A stretch of 64,000 nt of DNA, taken from contig NZ_JAVIZM010000001.1 in NCBI RefSeq assembly GCF_031453555.1, positions 4,657,001-4,721,000 on the forward strand, given 5' to 3'. This DNA comes from Bacillus sp. SLBN-46. Its GTDB lineage: Bacteria > Bacillota > Bacilli > Bacillales > Cytobacillaceae. The first letter of the stretch is position 1. Every line of letters begins with the position of its first letter. Shown here piece by piece: positions 16,892 to 24,872 of the stretch. Below the pieces are notes generated by a model. The model was not told where the DNA came from, ran no database searches, and worked only from the letters and a program-made list of their open reading frames with translations. The translations under genes were made by a program, and so were the position numbers.

Positions 16892-17710
16892 TTGGATCGG
16901 TTACAACAATTGCTAAATAATTTGGAAATTATTCAATCCACACATGCGGAAGATGCGTGTATCGTTTTAGCAGACACGGAAAAGGTCATAGGTTACGTAC
17001 CTGGCAAAACGATTGATCTTAAGATCCCTATTGGCGCTTCTGCGGATAATTTTAAAGGGACTGTGACTCACAATGCTTTAATCACAGGCGAACCACAAAA
17101 AGAAGAACGTGGCTCAGAAATTTTTGGTGTTGCCTATATTTCAACAGCAACCCCTATTATAGAAAATAGTGAAATAATAGGCGTTATTTCTACTATTGTT
17201 TCAAACAATAAAGTGGATGTATTACGAAAAGGAGCACAAAAACTAACTGGTGTTAGTGGTGAATTGGCTACAACATCAGAAGAGGTAACTAAAGTAACTG
17301 AACAGATCGCAACTGAACTAAAAGAACTTGATGAAGAAACTACTTTTCTAAGAGATGAGATCAAAAAGATAGAGGAAATCTTGGGTATTTTAAAGAAAAC
17401 AGCAGCTAGATCCCGTATTTTGGGTCTAAATGCATCTATAGAAGCTGTCCGTTCTGGGGAACATGGAAAGGGCTTTGCTGTGGTAGCTAAAGAAATAGAG
17501 AAAATGGCTGAAAATAATAGAGAAACCGTTGAAGGTGTAGAGCCACAATTAAAAGGGATGGTAGCTAATCTAGAAAAAATCATCACCAACATTCAACAAA
17601 TTTCTTCAGATTCCCATGAACAAGCAATAAAGATGGAAGCATTCAATAAAGCGTTTGAACAAATTGTAAACACGGCTTCAGAGTTAAACTCCCAAGCAAT
17701 AAGTATATAA
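16892..17710 (+). CDS. soluble methyl-accepting chemotaxis-type protein
   Basis: 272 residues with no membrane segment. Residues 1-105 form a small sensory domain with GYVPGKTIDLKIPIG and FGVAYISTATPII, resembling the globin-free sensor of short cytoplasmic MCPs. Residues 110-270 form the signalling coiled coil with the conserved tip ILGLNASIEAVRSGEHGKGF. It resembles the YfmS type of B. subtilis. It should signal through CheW and CheA. The start is TTG with GGAGG seven bases upstream. No che genes are adjacent, and the ligand is unknown. Confidence 0.88.
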   Translation: MDRLQQLLNNLEIIQSTHAEDACIVLADTEKVIGYVPGKTIDLKIPIGASADNFKGTVTHNALITGEPQKEERGSEIFGVAYISTATPIIENSEIIGVISTIVSNNKVDVLRKGAQKLTGVSGELATTSEEVTKVTEQIATELKELDEETTFLRDEIKKIEEILGILKKTAARSRILGLNASIEAVRSGEHGKGFAVVAKEIEKMAENNRETVEGVEPQLKGMVANLEKIITNIQQISSDSHEQAIKMEAFNKAFEQIVNTASELNSQAISI

Positions 17711-17718
17711 AACCTGAA

Positions 17719-17741
17719 GGCATCCTTTGCTAGGATGCCCT
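17719..17741 (+). terminator. hairpin after the chemoreceptor gene
   Basis: GGCATCC and GGATGCC arms with a seven-base loop lie just after the stop codon. The downstream T content is modest, so this is a probable rather than strong terminator. Confidence 0.55.
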
Positions 17742-17790
17742 CATTCATTTTAACTTCAACTTCTTATTTCATTCACTTTCTCTTCAAATA

Positions 17791-17973
17791 TCACTTTTTC
17801 GGTGGACGTGGTCTTTTGACGAGTTCTCCCCCACAATTAGGGCAAACAGCGTCCATTTCTTCCGTACAGTCATGACAAAAGGTACATTCATAAACACAAA
17901 TATAGGCCTCCCCAACATTTTGTAGGGGGTTATTACATTTCTCACATATTTTTCTCATTTCCAATGCCATCAT
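17791..17973 (-). CDS. DUF1272 zinc-ribbon protein
   Basis: About 60 residues with four Cys pairs: CEKC, CVYEC, CHDC and CPNCGG, ending in KRPRPPKK. This is the DUF1272 pattern, a small zinc-binding protein of unknown role. AAAGGAG lies five bases before ATG 17973, which is preferred over the GTG at 17979. It is the last gene of the cupin-paiB-DUF1272 operon, beginning about ten bases after the paiB stop. Confidence 0.85.
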   Translation of the reverse strand: MMALEMRKICEKCNNPLQNVGEAYICVYECTFCHDCTEEMDAVCPNCGGELVKRPRPPKK

Positions 17974-17983
17974 TATCACTCCT

Positions 17984-18589
17984 TTAATGGTTTTTCTTCA
18001 TCAACTTTGCAATTTGGAGCTGGTCGGATTCTTGAGAGAGCTCTAGCTGCTTAATCACTAAATCCTGTCGTTCGACCGAATGGTTTTGACTTAATTTTGC
18101 TTTTCCTTCTATTTCAGTAATCCTGATTTTAAAAGCAACAATCCCTTTACTCATCCCATCAATAAAGTTTCTATCAATCTCTTTGAAGCGATAAGAGCTG
18201 CCTGGCTTTTCGTACTTATCTACCATGCTAAAAAGAGCATCATAGATTTCTTGTTCATTGTGTAAAATCTCCACTTGTCCGTAGACATGAACTGCTACAT
18301 AATTCCACGTAGGAACGGCTTGGGTGGATTCGTACCAACTAGGCGAAATATATGCGTGTGGCCCCTGAAACGTAACGAGTACGTTCTGATTTTCGATGTC
18401 CTTCCATTGTTCATTCGGACGAGCAAAATGCCCGTATAAGACTCCTTCTTCTTTTTCTAAAAATAACGGTAAATGTGTCGCATTCGGCCTGCCATTATGC
18501 TGTGAAAAAAGCGTGGCAAAGCTGTTTTTTTCAATAATTTTATAGATAGTTTCAAGATCGTCTATTTTGAAATGTTTAGGAATATACAT
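17984..18589 (-). CDS. paiB: PaiB-type FMN-binding protein
   Basis: 201 residues. It begins MYIPKHFKIDDLETIYKI and contains the family motifs NGRPNATHLPLFL, GHFARPNEQWK, VTFQGPHAYISPSWY and VPTWNYVAVHVYG. Members have a split-barrel FMN-binding fold; PaiB of B. subtilis was described as a negative regulator of sporulation and protease genes, though no DNA-binding domain is apparent. The start ATG follows GAGGTG by five bases, eight bases after the cupin stop. The C-terminal 30 residues are less conserved. No paiA-like GNAT lies next to it. Confidence 0.88.
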   Translation of the reverse strand: MYIPKHFKIDDLETIYKIIEKNSFATLFSQHNGRPNATHLPLFLEKEEGVLYGHFARPNEQWKDIENQNVLVTFQGPHAYISPSWYESTQAVPTWNYVAVHVYGQVEILHNEQEIYDALFSMVDKYEKPGSSYRFKEIDRNFIDGMSKGIVAFKIRITEIEGKAKLSQNHSVERQDLVIKQLELSQESDQLQIAKLMKKNH

Positions 18590-18597
18590 TTTGCACC

Positions 18598-18939
18598 TCA
18601 TTCGGCTAAAATTCGATCACCTTTACTAGTTGGCTGGGATATGACTAAGAATTCCACGTCGTTTCTGGATTCATTAAACATTTGGTGCGGGATGTGTGGG
18701 GGTACTTCGATCCCCTCCTGTGGTGTTAGGGTGAATCGTTCCCCATCCACTTCTAACGTAGGATTTCCTGATAGAACAAAGAAAAATTGTCGTGATTGCT
18801 GATGATAATGTCGCACTTCTGAAGTTTGGCTTGGCATTCGTTCATGGATAACACTAAGTTCCTGTTGATTGACTAGATGCCAACCATCACACTGACTCCC
18901 CCATGTGTAATGCTCCGCATTATGTTTGCTTATTTTCAT
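18598..18939 (-). CDS. cupin domain protein
   Basis: 113 residues. A single cupin barrel is visible with metal-ligand motif 1 (RHYHQQSRQFFFVLSG) and motif 2 (EVPPHIPHQMFN). It starts MKISKHNAEHYTWGSQCDGW, as in Bacillus mannose-isomerase-like small cupins. It is probably a metal-binding sugar- or small-molecule-binding protein. It is the first gene of a three-gene minus-strand operon with paiB and DUF1272, and the 52-bp tandem array lies directly upstream. Confidence 0.82.
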   Translation of the reverse strand: MKISKHNAEHYTWGSQCDGWHLVNQQELSVIHERMPSQTSEVRHYHQQSRQFFFVLSGNPTLEVDGERFTLTPQEGIEVPPHIPHQMFNESRNDVEFLVISQPTSKGDRILAE

Positions 18940-18970
18940 CGTCAGTTCTCCTTTTATACTAATACCCTTC

Positions 18971-19152
18971 TTCTATACGACCGTTTTTTCCTTCTCACAG
19001 CCAGTTTGAGCTCGTAGACTCCTTCTACGCGACCTTCTTCTCTTTCTTTCAGCCAGTTTGGGCTCGTAGACTCCTTCTATGCGACCTTCTTCTCTTTCTT
19101 TCAGCCAGTTTGGGTTCGTAGACTCCTTCTACGCGACCTTCTTCTCTGTCCC
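18971..19152. repeat. tandem array A, 52-bp period, about 3.5 copies
   Basis: Units start with TTCTAYGCGACC at 18971, 19023, 19075 and 19127, exactly 52 bp apart, and carry GCCAGTTTGGGCTCG. Each unit boundary contains CGTAGA-CTCCT-TCTACG, a six-pair hairpin. The first copy is the most diverged. The array lies between the dehydratase stop and the cupin start, both on the minus strand. It does not look coding. Confidence 0.85.
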
Positions 19153-19193
19153 ATAACATTTTATGGCTATTAAACTACTTAAGTATCCTTTTA

Positions 19194-20177
19194 TCAAAAA
19201 TCAATAACAGGATCCGTCTCACTTACCAACCACCTAAACCTCGACCAAGATATATTCCGGCCGGTGATGATGATTGCCACCTTTCGGCCCTTCAATTCAC
19301 TTCCTACTTGTTTTAAACATGCGACTCCTGCTGCTCCAGAGGGTTCAATCATGTACTGGGAGTTGAGCATCAATTTCATGGCAGTAATCAGTTCTTTCTC
19401 GGAGACCGTTAGAATGCGATCAATATGTCTATGAATAATCGGAAACGTAATTGTCTCTGGCTCTATTGGTCCACTCAGCCCTTCTGCGATCGATGGCTCT
19501 AAATCTACCGAAATAGCCTTGCCCGCTTCATACCAAACCGCAAATGTCGGACTATTTTCAGTCTGGACTCCCCAAACCTCTATTCTCGGATTCACTGCTT
19601 TTAGTGCCAAACACAAACCAGCTGTTAGTCCCCCGCCACCTAAGCAACTGATTACGATATCTACATCAGATAGGTCTTCTAAAAGTTCTAATCCAATTGT
19701 CCCCCCTGCATCAATCATGGATGGATCATTATAAGCAGAAAGAAAGGTATAGCCCTTGTTCTCCGCAGCCTCTAATGCTGCCAGTCTCGCCTCTTCAATC
19801 GTATCAAAAAAAGTAATTAAAGCACCAAATTGTTCCACTTCCTTTACTTTACTAGAATCTGCGTCCTTTGGTAAATACACTAGTGCGGGAATGTTTAATT
19901 GATGAGCCGCATAGGCCAAACCAATCCCATGATTACCGGCAGAAGGAGCAATCACTCCCCATTCACGTTGCTGTTGGTTCAAGGATAATAGCTTATTAAA
20001 AGAGCCTCGTGCCTTAAAGCTTCCCGTTACCTGCAGATTTTCTAACTTCAAAAAAATGTTCGCAGCAAATAAACTGCTTAATTCCCAATTGTATTCCAAT
20101 GGGGTATGACGAATGTAGGGTTGAATCCGCTCATGAGCCTCTTTGATATCCTGTATATTGAGATTAGTATGCATCAT
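19194..20177 (-). CDS. threonine/serine dehydratase family PLP enzyme
   Basis: About 327 residues of the fold-type II PLP family. The PLP lysine is in TGSFKARGSFNKL (about 53), followed by APSAGNHGIGLAYA, the phosphate-binding glycine loop CLGGGGLTAGL and EPSGAAGVACL. It resembles catabolic or short threonine ammonia-lyases without the regulatory ACT domain; serine racemase or dehydratase activity is an alternative. The start ATG 20177 sits nine bases after AAGGAGG, overlapping the end of the upstream MFS gene by 14 bases, which indicates coupling. The C-terminal tail after ITGRNIS departs from the usual sequence. Confidence 0.85.
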   Translation of the reverse strand: MMHTNLNIQDIKEAHERIQPYIRHTPLEYNWELSSLFAANIFLKLENLQVTGSFKARGSFNKLLSLNQQQREWGVIAPSAGNHGIGLAYAAHQLNIPALVYLPKDADSSKVKEVEQFGALITFFDTIEEARLAALEAAENKGYTFLSAYNDPSMIDAGGTIGLELLEDLSDVDIVISCLGGGGLTAGLCLALKAVNPRIEVWGVQTENSPTFAVWYEAGKAISVDLEPSIAEGLSGPIEPETITFPIIHRHIDRILTVSEKELITAMKLMLNSQYMIEPSGAAGVACLKQVGSELKGRKVAIIITGRNISWSRFRWLVSETDPVIDF

Positions 20178-21444
20178 AAACCCCATCCTCCTTGTCAGAA
20201 CGTTTCTCCTTTTTTACAAAAACGTTTGTTAAACTCCTGGATTTAGACCCTTTCCAAGTAAGAACAAAGGGTATGATCAATCCCATACTGATAGCAAAAT
20301 ATCCGTAAGTAAGGTATACCTCACCAATAAAGGCAATCAAAAGTGACATTATAATCGATACAGTCAAACTAACTAAGGAAACAGATGTCATCACCCTGCC
20401 GATTAACTTCTCCTCCACCTGTTCAAATAGCAATAGTCTAGTGAGTACCTTTACCATCCCAATGAAAATTCCCATTATTAGATACATGATGAAGGCAAAG
20501 GGCACACTGGTTGTTAAGCTAAATAGAACAGTTGATAAAGCCGTTAAGGAAATGGTGACTAGAACCATCCGTGAAATGGCATGATTTCTTACCCAGAAAG
20601 TGCATAGGATAGCGGAAATAAGACTACCAATTCCGGCTCCACTATCAATGATTCCAAGTGAAATTCCATCACCTTTGAGCGTTTGATAATTAAAAGGAGC
20701 AATCAGTGTATTAATAGAATAGAAGAATGGCAGCACCATGCTGGTCGCTAAGGCGAAATAAAGTACCTTTTTGTTTTGAAAAATATAGATCCAGCCCTGT
20801 ACCAGTTCTCCTCTATATTGCTTGAGGGTAGATCTCCCCTTATGTTTCCTTGCCTCATTATTCACCTTGATGTTGATTCCAACAAATAAAAGTCCTGCCA
20901 AAATATAAACTAAACTAGCTGCAAAAATTGCTTCGGTCGTGCCTAGTCTATCCATTAACATTGCAGCAATGATGGCAGATGCCAACAGTCCCAACTGCCA
21001 AGCCCCCTGTACAAGGGAAATTCCTTGCTTGTATTCTTCTGGACTCAGGATTTCCTTCAATATACTTTCTTTAAGCGGTTCTATAACAAACCAGATAACA
21101 TAACTTAATAGAATGGAAACATAGAAAATAGATACATGATAAAAACCAAAAGCGACACTAGCCGGGATAATAACAATGGCAAGAAAACGCAAAAGATTAC
21201 ATAGAAACGCCAGCTTAATTTTATTAAAACGGTCAATTAACACCCCTAGGAATGGAGCAAGGACCACAGATGGCAATAAAGTCAACACAAGCAGTTTTCC
21301 AATCTCAACAATCGATTCCGTCTTTTCAAGAACCATAACGATAGCGGTTAATCCATAGATCCCTTCCCCCATCACCCCAAACAACGCTGCAAAGAAAAAG
21401 AAAAGAAAGGATTTATTTTTAAACAAAGAAAGATTATTCTTCAC
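20164..21444 (-). CDS. MFS transporter
   Basis: 426 residues with about twelve membrane helices. The N-terminal LFKNKSFLFFFFAALFGVMGEG and the loop GVLIDRFNKIKLAFLCNLLR (motif A) place it in the same MFS-3 (macrolide or enterobactin exporter-like) group as the transporter at 14732. GTG start with GGGGGAG upstream. Its 3' end overlaps the dehydratase start, so the pair form an operon. It may export an amino acid or toxic product related to the dehydratase, but that is only inference from position. Confidence 0.87.
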   Translation of the reverse strand: MKNNLSLFKNKSFLFFFFAALFGVMGEGIYGLTAIVMVLEKTESIVEIGKLLVLTLLPSVVLAPFLGVLIDRFNKIKLAFLCNLLRFLAIVIIPASVAFGFYHVSIFYVSILLSYVIWFVIEPLKESILKEILSPEEYKQGISLVQGAWQLGLLASAIIAAMLMDRLGTTEAIFAASLVYILAGLLFVGINIKVNNEARKHKGRSTLKQYRGELVQGWIYIFQNKKVLYFALATSMVLPFFYSINTLIAPFNYQTLKGDGISLGIIDSGAGIGSLISAILCTFWVRNHAISRMVLVTISLTALSTVLFSLTTSVPFAFIMYLIMGIFIGMVKVLTRLLLFEQVEEKLIGRVMTSVSLVSLTVSIIMSLLIAFIGEVYLTYGYFAISMGLIIPFVLTWKGSKSRSLTNVFVKKEKRSDKEDGVYDAY

Positions 21445-21632
21445 TCAACACTCCCCCAACACTTACTTTACATAAGCATATTGGAGAAAGAGATGGATTG
21501 GTAATACATGAAAGTAATAGGTTCATAACTAAAAGTTATTAGATTTATCTAATATGGCACCTCAATATCAAGGTATATTTTAACATTTATGTATAATAGA
21601 AGAATAGACAGACCAATGAAAGAAGGGAACCT

Positions 21633-22028
21633 ATGATTAAACAAATACATAGTTCATTAAAGGTATTACTCGTTTCAGATTTGGAAAAATCCAAGAAATT
21701 TTACGCAGATGTACTAGGATGTGATGTCACAGATTGGTGGGCCATTCGCGATGGTTTTACAGGATTAGGGCTAAAATTACTTCAAGCAAATGCACCTGAA
21801 GATGTCCAGCCTAACAGATCGGCAAAGGGATACCAACTACCCGTAGCCGATATTTATTGTTATGTAGAGAATTGGACTGCCTTAGATGAACTTTATGAAG
21901 AGTTTAAAACAAAAGGAGCTAAAGTGATTATTGAGCCCTGGATTGACCCTCAGTCAGGACCATGGAAAGAATTTGCCATCGTTGACCCTGATAACTACTG
22001 TCTTGCCTTTGGTGGTACAGACAAATAG
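21633..22028 (+). CDS. VOC (glyoxalase/bleomycin-resistance) family protein
   Basis: 131 residues with the two beta-alpha-beta-beta-beta modules of the vicinal oxygen chelate fold: KVLLVSDLEKSKKFYADVLG at the N-terminus, VADIYCYVENWTALDELYEEF in the middle and WKEFAIVDPDNYCLAFGG at the end. It is probably a cytoplasmic metalloenzyme or binding protein; antibiotic-binding, lyase and dioxygenase roles all occur in this family. Single gene with AGAAGGGAA before the ATG and a terminator after. Confidence 0.85.
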   Translation: MIKQIHSSLKVLLVSDLEKSKKFYADVLGCDVTDWWAIRDGFTGLGLKLLQANAPEDVQPNRSAKGYQLPVADIYCYVENWTALDELYEEFKTKGAKVIIEPWIDPQSGPWKEFAIVDPDNYCLAFGGTDK

Positions 22029-22049
22029 CCTTCTTTTTTCAGATAGGGA

Positions 22050-22085
22050 TAAAAAGCCTCGTCTCACTTCAACGAGACAAGGCTT
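22050..22085 (+). terminator. hairpin terminator between VOC gene and membrane protein gene
   Basis: AAGCCTCGTCTC and GAGACAAGGCTT arms form a strong stem. It lies between convergent genes and could serve both. Confidence 0.65.
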
Positions 22086-22088
22086 CAT

Positions 22089-22376
22089 TTATATTTCCTC
22101 AAGTGTCCAAATCACCATTCGGTAAATAAAATAAATCCCCAAATAAGCCCCAGTTAATAAGAATAGTGGATTTAAAAATATGCTATGGATGTTGGTCATG
22201 AATACCGTATCATCCTTTATGATTTCGTAAATAGCTAGGGATGAAATATTACCAAAAACAAGTGCCGATAAGATTGCAACTATATTACATAACAAACGTA
22301 GTTTTGGCTGAACTTTTTGCAAGATAACCAAAAGTAGGGGTGCCAATATACTCCCCAAAATTAATATGAATTTCAT
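22089..22376 (-). CDS. small membrane protein, 95 residues
   Basis: Three hydrophobic helices (about 2-20, 28-48 and 66-90), with a short exposed loop KDDTVFMTNIH between the second and third. TAGGGAGGTGATT directly upstream of the ATG is a near-perfect ribosome binding site, so it is real. I do not recognise a named family. No operon partner; it ends four bases after the hairpin shared with the VOC gene. Confidence 0.7.
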   Translation of the reverse strand: MKFILILGSILAPLLLVILQKVQPKLRLLCNIVAILSALVFGNISSLAIYEIIKDDTVFMTNIHSIFLNPLFLLTGAYLGIYFIYRMVIWTLEEI

Positions 22377-22475
22377 AAAAAATCACCTCCCTACCATATT
22401 TACCATTGTAGGGAGGTTAAAACCAAGCTTCGTGCATTCCTTGTAAAAAATATTTGGTAATAGGAAATCCAATCA

Positions 22476-22856
22476 TTAATCATTCTTAGCACGGCTCCAA
22501 GAAATATTGAAATTCCCTTGATGCTTCTGACCATCCACACGAACTTTGTAAGTATCATTTTTAGTTATTTGAACGGTAGTATCACTGGTAATGTCTTTTA
22601 TTACTTTTCCTGAAGAATTTAGTAATCTTGCTGAAAGGGAACCCTGTTCAGTCGAGACGGAATAAGTTAACTGGACTGTATCACCTTTCGCAAATTTCAC
22701 CTCTTTAAAATAATAACCTGAAAAACGATCATATTCCCCACTAATAGAATTTGAAGAACTCGAAAGTTCACCGATGTGAACCGTATAAGATCCACCCGAA
22801 CAGCCGATAAGCAGGACAGAAACAAATACTATAGAAATTAATAATTTCTTATACAT
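22476..22856 (-). CDS. small lipoprotein
   Basis: 126 residues. The start ATG 22856 gives MYKKLLISIVFVSVLLIGCSGG, a classic lipoprotein signal peptide with lipobox LIGC. The mature part is about 107 residues of predicted beta structure with serine-rich segments (GELSSSSNSISGEY) and KVRVDGQKHQGNFNISW at the end, like a small beta sandwich. It would be lipid-anchored outside the membrane. GGAG lies nine bases upstream; longer starts are unlikely. The function is unknown. Confidence 0.8.
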   Translation of the reverse strand: MYKKLLISIVFVSVLLIGCSGGSYTVHIGELSSSSNSISGEYDRFSGYYFKEVKFAKGDTVQLTYSVSTEQGSLSARLLNSSGKVIKDITSDTTVQITKNDTYKVRVDGQKHQGNFNISWSRAKND

Positions 22857-22945
22857 AAGTCTCATCTCCATCATGGCTCTTTGCACAACCTATTTCGGTT
22901 TATTTTACCATATAATCCCAACGAAAAAATTGTAACAATTTGAAG

Positions 22946-23593
22946 TTATTGTGAAAGTTTATTATTTGGTTTTTTGTGCCCTATAATTGCAACTGTACGA
23001 AATTGTCTAGAATTTGGCCCCTCCACTAAAGTTACCTCTTGAAATCCACTTTTGTTGGCGCTAGGAATTAATTGATCTTCAATCATATTTTTTACCCCAT
23101 CCCATACCTCACCATCTTTGCCATCACATAGGGTTAGAACAGAAAATCCTCCGGGTTTTAATACACGGTATATTTCTGATATCGTCTCAGCTATGTTGTC
23201 CCAAAAGTAAATGGTATGTATGCTAAACACCTTGTCAAAGTGTTCATTTTGAAACGGGAGCTTTTCTACATTTGCTTGAACCAACTTAGCTCTTCCTTCA
23301 TTTATGGCTTTTTTATTTCTAAGGGCCGCGGACCGAATGACCGTACGCGAAAGATCCAAGCCTACTACTTGATCTGCTAATGTTTGTTCGAGGATCATTT
23401 TCATTGCAAAACCTGCACCACAGCCTAATTCTAATACGCGTTCCCTCTGGGCTACTTTTAATAATTCAAGTGTCCATAGCGTCTCAGGTTTATGCTGCCG
23501 CACCATTTTTTCACCGAAATAGGATCCAATTAGCCCTCGAGGCTTGCTATACTGACTATCAATAAATTCCTTCACTCGATTTATTAATCCCAT
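22946..23593 (-). CDS. class I SAM-dependent methyltransferase
   Basis: 215 residues from ATG 23593 (AAGGGG five bases upstream; the ATG at 23620 lacks a site). Motif I is RVLELGCGAGFAMKMIL near residue 52, then VGLDLSRTVI, ANVEKLPFQNEHFDKVFSIH and the post-motif YRVLKPGGFSVLTL. It resembles ubiquinone/menaquinone-type and small-molecule methyltransferases of the UbiE-like fold. The acceptor is unknown. Monocistronic and cytoplasmic. Confidence 0.88.
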   Translation of the reverse strand: MGLINRVKEFIDSQYSKPRGLIGSYFGEKMVRQHKPETLWTLELLKVAQRERVLELGCGAGFAMKMILEQTLADQVVGLDLSRTVIRSAALRNKKAINEGRAKLVQANVEKLPFQNEHFDKVFSIHTIYFWDNIAETISEIYRVLKPGGFSVLTLCDGKDGEVWDGVKNMIEDQLIPSANKSGFQEVTLVEGPNSRQFRTVAIIGHKKPNNKLSQ

Positions 23594-23747
23594 AACTTCC
23601 CCTTTTAAAATAAATTTCATTTTTATAAGTTTTTCCTAAGCCTTTTTAAGTTCCTATTTTCCACGAGAAGTGAAAATTTCGAGGATGAAAAAAGACTATC
23701 TAGTAAATAATATTCTCGCATGTCATAAAGATAAAGGAGCATAAAAA

Positions 23748-24272
23748 ATGAGAATAAAACTTTATGGATTAATAACTATAAGTTTATTGTTTGTATTTTT
23801 CACTATTCAAAATGCTAATGCAGAATTACAACCACCACAAAATTATGGGGCCAAAGGAGCACTTCAGGATTCTTCAATTACTTTAGAAGAAGCTCTCATT
23901 TATGCAATTCAAGATGAGTATCTTGCACAAGCAAGATATGATACCATTATTGCTAAATTTGGAGCTATACGACCTTTTACTCAAATTAAGGCAGCCGAGC
24001 AGCGGCATATTTCCGCCCTTCTTCCTTTATTTCAAAAGTACAATATTAAACTTCCAGAAGATAATGCAAAACAATACACAAAAACCCCTAACACTTTGAA
24101 GGAAGCATTCCAGGCAGGGGTAGATGGAGAAATAGATAATATCGCTATGTATAATAAATTGGCATCAGCAGCGGGTATTCCCCAAGATGTCAAAGCAGTG
24201 TTACAACGACTGGGTAGCGCATCTCAAAATCATTTGGCTGCATTCAAAAGAGGGCTTAGTCAAAATCAATAA
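23748..24272 (+). CDS. DUF2202 ferritin-like secreted protein
   Basis: 174 residues with an N-terminal signal peptide (about 1-25, ending NANA). The mature domain is all-helical and carries metal-ligand candidates ALIYAIQDEYLAQARYD, AAEQRHISAL and AGVDGEIDNIAMYN, in the pattern of the DUF2202 ferritin-like family. Such proteins could bind a di-iron or other metal site outside the cell. The ATG has AAAGGAGC ahead of it. It is convergent with the DinB gene and separated from it only by the GGGGACAGTCCCC hairpin. Confidence 0.85.
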   Translation: MRIKLYGLITISLLFVFFTIQNANAELQPPQNYGAKGALQDSSITLEEALIYAIQDEYLAQARYDTIIAKFGAIRPFTQIKAAEQRHISALLPLFQKYNIKLPEDNAKQYTKTPNTLKEAFQAGVDGEIDNIAMYNKLASAAGIPQDVKAVLQRLGSASQNHLAAFKRGLSQNQ

Positions 24273-24285
24273 AAAAAAACTTCTT

Positions 24286-24329
24286 GGGGACAGTCCCCCG
24301 CTGCGTTAAAGCGCCGGGGGACTGTCCCC
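24286..24329. repeat. GGGGACAGTCCCC hairpin repeat, copy 1
   Basis: GGGGACAGTCCCC and GGGGGACTGTCCCC arms flank CTGCGTTAAAGCGC. A near-identical copy lies at 46566-46610. The stop codon of the DinB gene falls inside it. It is a dispersed REP-like element; similar elements are common in Bacillus intergenic DNA to my knowledge. Confidence 0.8.
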
Positions 24330-24794
24330 AAATCCTCTTCCAATGAGATTTGCCGAAACAGGTTTTTTCCCAATTTCTCTCGCCCAAATGGATAATTGTC
24401 CAACATGGTGGATTTCGTGGGCTATAATATGACGCATAACCTCTCCCCAGGTGTCGGTGGCAATACTTCCATCCGGTTGGGGATCATATAAAATCAGATC
24501 CTCCATACTCTCGTCCCAATCAAGTACAAATTTCTCTACTTCCGCCCGAAATAATGCATCCAGTTTACGTACCTGTGCTAGGCTTTGGTACTCCTCAAAG
24601 CTCTCCTGAAAATCTGGCTTGCCCTGTAATACACGAATCCAGCTCCACTCCACATCGATAATGTGGAAAAGTGTATGTAATATTCCCCCTACACCTCCCG
24701 TTCGGACCCGAAGCAGTTCCTCCAACGGAACCTCTTCACACCATGATAACCACTCTTCTCTGACCTGCCAATTGTATCGGAATAGTGTTTGCAT
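24306..24794 (-). CDS. DinB family protein
   Basis: 162 residues from ATG 24794 (GAAGGGG upstream). A four-helix DinB bundle with the three metal-site histidines: HTLFHIIDVEWSW (about 40), and IIAHEIHHVGQLSIWARE near the C-terminus. The family is related to bacillithiol transferase BstA and to mycothiol-dependent enzymes, so a thiol-transfer role is possible, but it is not shown. The last six residues (DSPPAL) are encoded by the GGGGACAGTCCCC repeat, which supplies the stop codon. Confidence 0.87.
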   Translation of the reverse strand: MQTLFRYNWQVREEWLSWCEEVPLEELLRVRTGGVGGILHTLFHIIDVEWSWIRVLQGKPDFQESFEEYQSLAQVRKLDALFRAEVEKFVLDWDESMEDLILYDPQPDGSIATDTWGEVMRHIIAHEIHHVGQLSIWAREIGKKPVSANLIGRGFGDSPPAL

Positions 24795-24872
24795 TTTTAT
24801 CCCCTTCCTACTAACGCTAATCTTATCCATTTATATGAGAATCTTTTATTTAATAGAATACAGATGCAATCG

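Noticed and set aside
17134..17592. 152-residue minus-strand frame inside the chemoreceptor gene
   Set aside because: Shadow of the coiled-coil coding sequence; serine-rich low-complexity translation.
18971..19152. Possible CRISPR or coding repeat
   Set aside because: Contiguous 52-bp copies without spacers; 52 is not a multiple of three, so each copy would change reading frame.
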